NCBI GenBank assembly: GCA_944321525.1
Contig: CALULQ010000002.1
Span: 1 to 64,000 of the forward strand
Reading direction: 5' to 3'
Source of the DNA: an uncultured Paraprevotella sp.
GTDB lineage: Bacteria > Bacteroidota > Bacteroidia > Bacteroidales > Bacteroidaceae
DNA length: 64,000 nucleotides
Shown: in pieces, positions 61,837 to 64,000 of the stretch
Position numbering within the stretch: the first letter of the stretch is position 1
How the letters are laid out: each line of letters starts with the position of its first letter
The notes under the pieces: generated by a model
Database searches by the model: none
The model's input: only the letters and a program-made list of their open reading frames with translations
What the model was told of the DNA's origin: nothing
Program-made: the position numbers and the translations under genes

Positions 61837-63402
61837 ATGACAATGAAAATCAAATATGCAGCGGCCGCGCTGGCCGCATTGTCGCTTTCGATGTCTTCCT
61901 GCGACGATTTCCTGGACACCCTGCCCGACAACCGCACGGACCTGGACACCCCGGAGAAAGTCACCAAGATTCTGGTATCGGCCTATCCGACGGTCAATTG
62001 GAACCTGATTACCGAATACTACTCGGACAACACGGACGACAACAGCGACCGATACCAAATGTACGACCGCCTGAGCGAGGAAATCTACAAATGGGAGGAC
62101 ACCCGCGAGACCGGCGACGACAGCCCCCTGACGCTGTGGAACACCTGCTACTCGGCCGTGGCAGCCGCCAACCAGGCTTTGCAAGCCATCGACCGGCTGG
62201 GCAACGGGGAAGACCTGCAGGCCCAACGCGGCGAAGCGCTCCTTTGCCGCGCCTACGGGCACTTCATGCTGAGCTACGTGTTCTGCAACGCGTGGACGGA
62301 AAGCGGGAAAGACACCGACATGGGCATCCCCTACTCCATGGAGCCGGAAACCACCGTGCGGCCGCAATACGACCGCGAGACCATCGGCAAGACGTACGAA
62401 CACATCGCCGCCGACCTGGAAGAAGGCCTGCCGCTCATCGACGACAACAACTACGACGTGCCCAAATACCACTTCAACCGCAAGGCGGCCTACGCCTTCG
62501 CCGCACGGTTCTACCTCTACTACGGCAAGTATGACAAGGCCATCGAATGCGCCAACGTGGTACTGGGCGAAGACCCCGCGCTCGTATTGCGCGACTGGGG
62601 CGCCATCGGCAAGCTCTCGCTGAACGACGACCTGCAGCCCAACGCCTACATCGACGCGGCCGAGCCGGCCAACCTGCTGCTGGTGACCTCCCGCTCATGG
62701 TGGGGGCTCTACAACGGGCCGCTGACGGTGACCTGCCGCTACACGCACAACGTCACCATCGCCAACAACGAGACGTGCCTGTCCACCGGCGTATGGGGAC
62801 CGTGCAACACCACGCTCCGGATGCAGGCGGCCAACTACACGTCCGTGCCGAAAGTGATGTTCCGCAAGTATCCCATGTTCTACTTCGAGGTGGTGGACCC
62901 CGCCGCCGGGACGGGCTACTACAACATCGTGCAGTCGGCCTTCAACACCGACGAGACGCTGCTCGTGCGGGCCGAGGCCTACACGATGAAGAAGGACTAC
63001 GCCCGCGCCCTGGCCGACATGCAGGCCTGGCAGAACGCCTTCACCACCTCCGACGTGCAGCTCACCACGGAAGCCGTGAACGACTTCTACGGCCCCATCG
63101 AATACTACACGCCCGAGGAGCCGACCGTGAAGAAGGAGCTGCATCCCGACTTCGCCATCGAGGAAGGCACGCAGGAGAACATGCTCCACTTCATCCTCCA
63201 CGCCCGCCGCATCACGACGCTGCACGAGGGGCTCCGCTGGGGCGACATCAAGCGCTACGGCATCACGGTGTACCGCCGCACGGTGGACAACCGCATCATC
63301 ACCGTGACCGACACGATGCTGCCCGACGACCCGCGCCGGGCCGTCCAGATTCCGCACGACGTCGTCCAGGCCGGCCTGCCCGCGAACCCGAGAAACAACT
63401 GA
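61837..63402 (+). CDS. SusD/RagB-family outer-membrane lipoprotein
   Basis: 521 residues, lipobox SMSSC (Cys22), followed by DDFLDTLPDNRTDLDTPEKV. TPR-like helices (ANQALQAIDRLGNGEDLQAQRGEALLCRAYGHFML) and the C-terminal RITTLHEGLRWGDIKRYGI ... DPRRAVQIPHDVVQAGLPANPR are present. A paralogue of the SusD at 15894-17429, with the same start and ending motifs. It captures ligand for the adjacent SusC. The metallopeptidase gene follows after 31 bp, as in the other locus. Confidence 0.93.
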   Translation: MTMKIKYAAAALAALSLSMSSCDDFLDTLPDNRTDLDTPEKVTKILVSAYPTVNWNLITEYYSDNTDDNSDRYQMYDRLSEEIYKWEDTRETGDDSPLTLWNTCYSAVAAANQALQAIDRLGNGEDLQAQRGEALLCRAYGHFMLSYVFCNAWTESGKDTDMGIPYSMEPETTVRPQYDRETIGKTYEHIAADLEEGLPLIDDNNYDVPKYHFNRKAAYAFAARFYLYYGKYDKAIECANVVLGEDPALVLRDWGAIGKLSLNDDLQPNAYIDAAEPANLLLVTSRSWWGLYNGPLTVTCRYTHNVTIANNETCLSTGVWGPCNTTLRMQAANYTSVPKVMFRKYPMFYFEVVDPAAGTGYYNIVQSAFNTDETLLVRAEAYTMKKDYARALADMQAWQNAFTTSDVQLTTEAVNDFYGPIEYYTPEEPTVKKELHPDFAIEEGTQENMLHFILHARRITTLHEGLRWGDIKRYGITVYRRTVDNRIITVTDTMLPDDPRRAVQIPHDVVQAGLPANPRNN

Positions 63403-63433
63403 TTCCCGCGAACCTATTAAACGAAGAAAGACA

Positions 63434-64000
63434 ATGAAGAAATATATCGGTTTCATCATCCTGCTGGCCGGGCTGGCGCTCGCCCTTCCGTCCTGCAACA
63501 AAGATGAGATAGACGACGGCAGCATATTCGACACTTCGGCCCCCGAACGCAACGAGTTCGACCGGTGGCTGCTGAAGAACTATGTCAACCCCTACAACAT
63601 CGAAGTGAAATACAAGTGGGAAGACATCGAGAGCGACATGAGCTACGACCTCGTGCCGGCCCGCATGGAGCAGTCCGAGAAGCTGGCGCAAATCATCAAG
63701 TACGTGTGGCTGGAGGCCTACGACGAAGTGGCCGGCATCGACTTCATGCGCACCTACGTGCCCAAGCAGATCCTGCTGGTCGGCTCGGCCGCATGGGACG
63801 CCGACACGCAGACCAGCATGCTCGGTACGGCCGAAGGCGGACTGAAGATCATCCTCTACAACGTGAACGACCTGGACCGCTACATCGACAACATCGACGC
63901 GCTCAACGAGTTCTACTTCCACACGATGCACCACGAGTTCTCGCACATCCTACACCAGACACGCCCCTACAGCACCGACTTCCAGACCATCACGGAATCG
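63434..64000 (+). CDS. SusCD-associated zinc metallopeptidase lipoprotein (partial, cut by window end)
   Basis: The first 189 residues of a paralogue of the protein at 14991-15851. Lipobox ALPSC; FDRWLLKNYVNPYNIEVKYKW; YVPKQILLVGSA; GTAEGG; and the zinc motif HHEFSHILHQ (HExxH) shortly before the window edge. No stop codon within the window. Order and spacing copy the first locus, so DUF4302-type and exported genes can be expected beyond the edge. Confidence 0.9.
   Translation, partial: MKKYIGFIILLAGLALALPSCNKDEIDDGSIFDTSAPERNEFDRWLLKNYVNPYNIEVKYKWEDIESDMSYDLVPARMEQSEKLAQIIKYVWLEAYDEVAGIDFMRTYVPKQILLVGSAAWDADTQTSMLGTAEGGLKIILYNVNDLDRYIDNIDALNEFYFHTMHHEFSHILHQTRPYSTDFQTITES

Overview
The window comes from a fairly GC-rich member of the Bacteroidales, probably a gut Bacteroidaceae-like species. 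The evidence is: two SusC/SusD outer-membrane uptake pairs; an ECF sigma factor with a FecR-type anti-sigma factor; many secreted proteins ending in type IX secretion (T9SS) type A-like sorting domains; Bacteroidales-type promoters (TAnnTTTG at -7, one with TTTG exactly 19 nt upstream); TypA, LysO and an OprO/P-like porin. No rRNA, tRNA or CRISPR array was seen.

Layout. 1-2.7 kb: an AT-richer lipoprotein, a Core-2/I-branching-type glycosyltransferase and a methyltransferase. 2.7-4.7 kb: a possible IS remnant, then a hipBA toxin-antitoxin pair whose promoter lies inside a perfect inverted repeat. 5.5-7.35 kb: a group II intron, class C-like, with its reverse transcriptase, sitting just downstream of the terminator of the next operon. 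7.4-22.9 kb (minus strand): one long operon in the order sigma, FecR, SusC, SusD, zinc metallopeptidase, DUF4302 lipoprotein, then three T9SS-exported proteins (unknown, RCC1 propeller, tandemly duplicated LRR protein). 23.3-30.2 kb: six glycosyltransferases. 30.2-41.5 kb: a carbohydrate-degradation cluster (GH43, FG-GAP/VCBS protein, broken clan-D alpha-galactosidase, 5'-truncated sialate O-acetylesterase, two GH36 enzymes) with several signs of rearrangement. 41.6-48.7 kb: housekeeping genes (typA, porin, GNAT-nitrilase fusion, lysO) separated by strong bidirectional terminators and repeat elements. 48.8-64 kb: a second surface locus. On the minus strand it has TlpA-like thioredoxin, DUF6029 protein, Omp28 lipoprotein and two T9SS proteins. 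On the plus strand it has a giant propeller/Ig/Omp28/T9SS protein, SusC, SusD and a metallopeptidase cut by the window end.

The two SusC-SusD-metallopeptidase cassettes (minus at 14.9-21 kb, plus at 58.5-64 kb) are clearly paralogous. Only the first has the N-terminal STN signalling domain and the sigma/FecR pair, so it should be induced by its ligand, while the second looks wired differently. Both are surrounded by exported repeat or redox proteins instead of glycoside hydrolases. My inference is that they take up a peptide or protein-derived ligand, or a cofactor, and not a polysaccharide. They are the best candidates for an under-described system here.

The other notable features are non-coding. 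Three dispersed intergenic palindromic elements are built from 22-bp modules with compensatory changes in their outer arms (25.8, 33.8, 45.2 kb). A duplicated 78-bp unit upstream of the sigma gene carries a consensus promoter. A 229-bp tandem repeat at 47.0-47.5 kb is rich in small palindromes with a GGATT...AATCC core.
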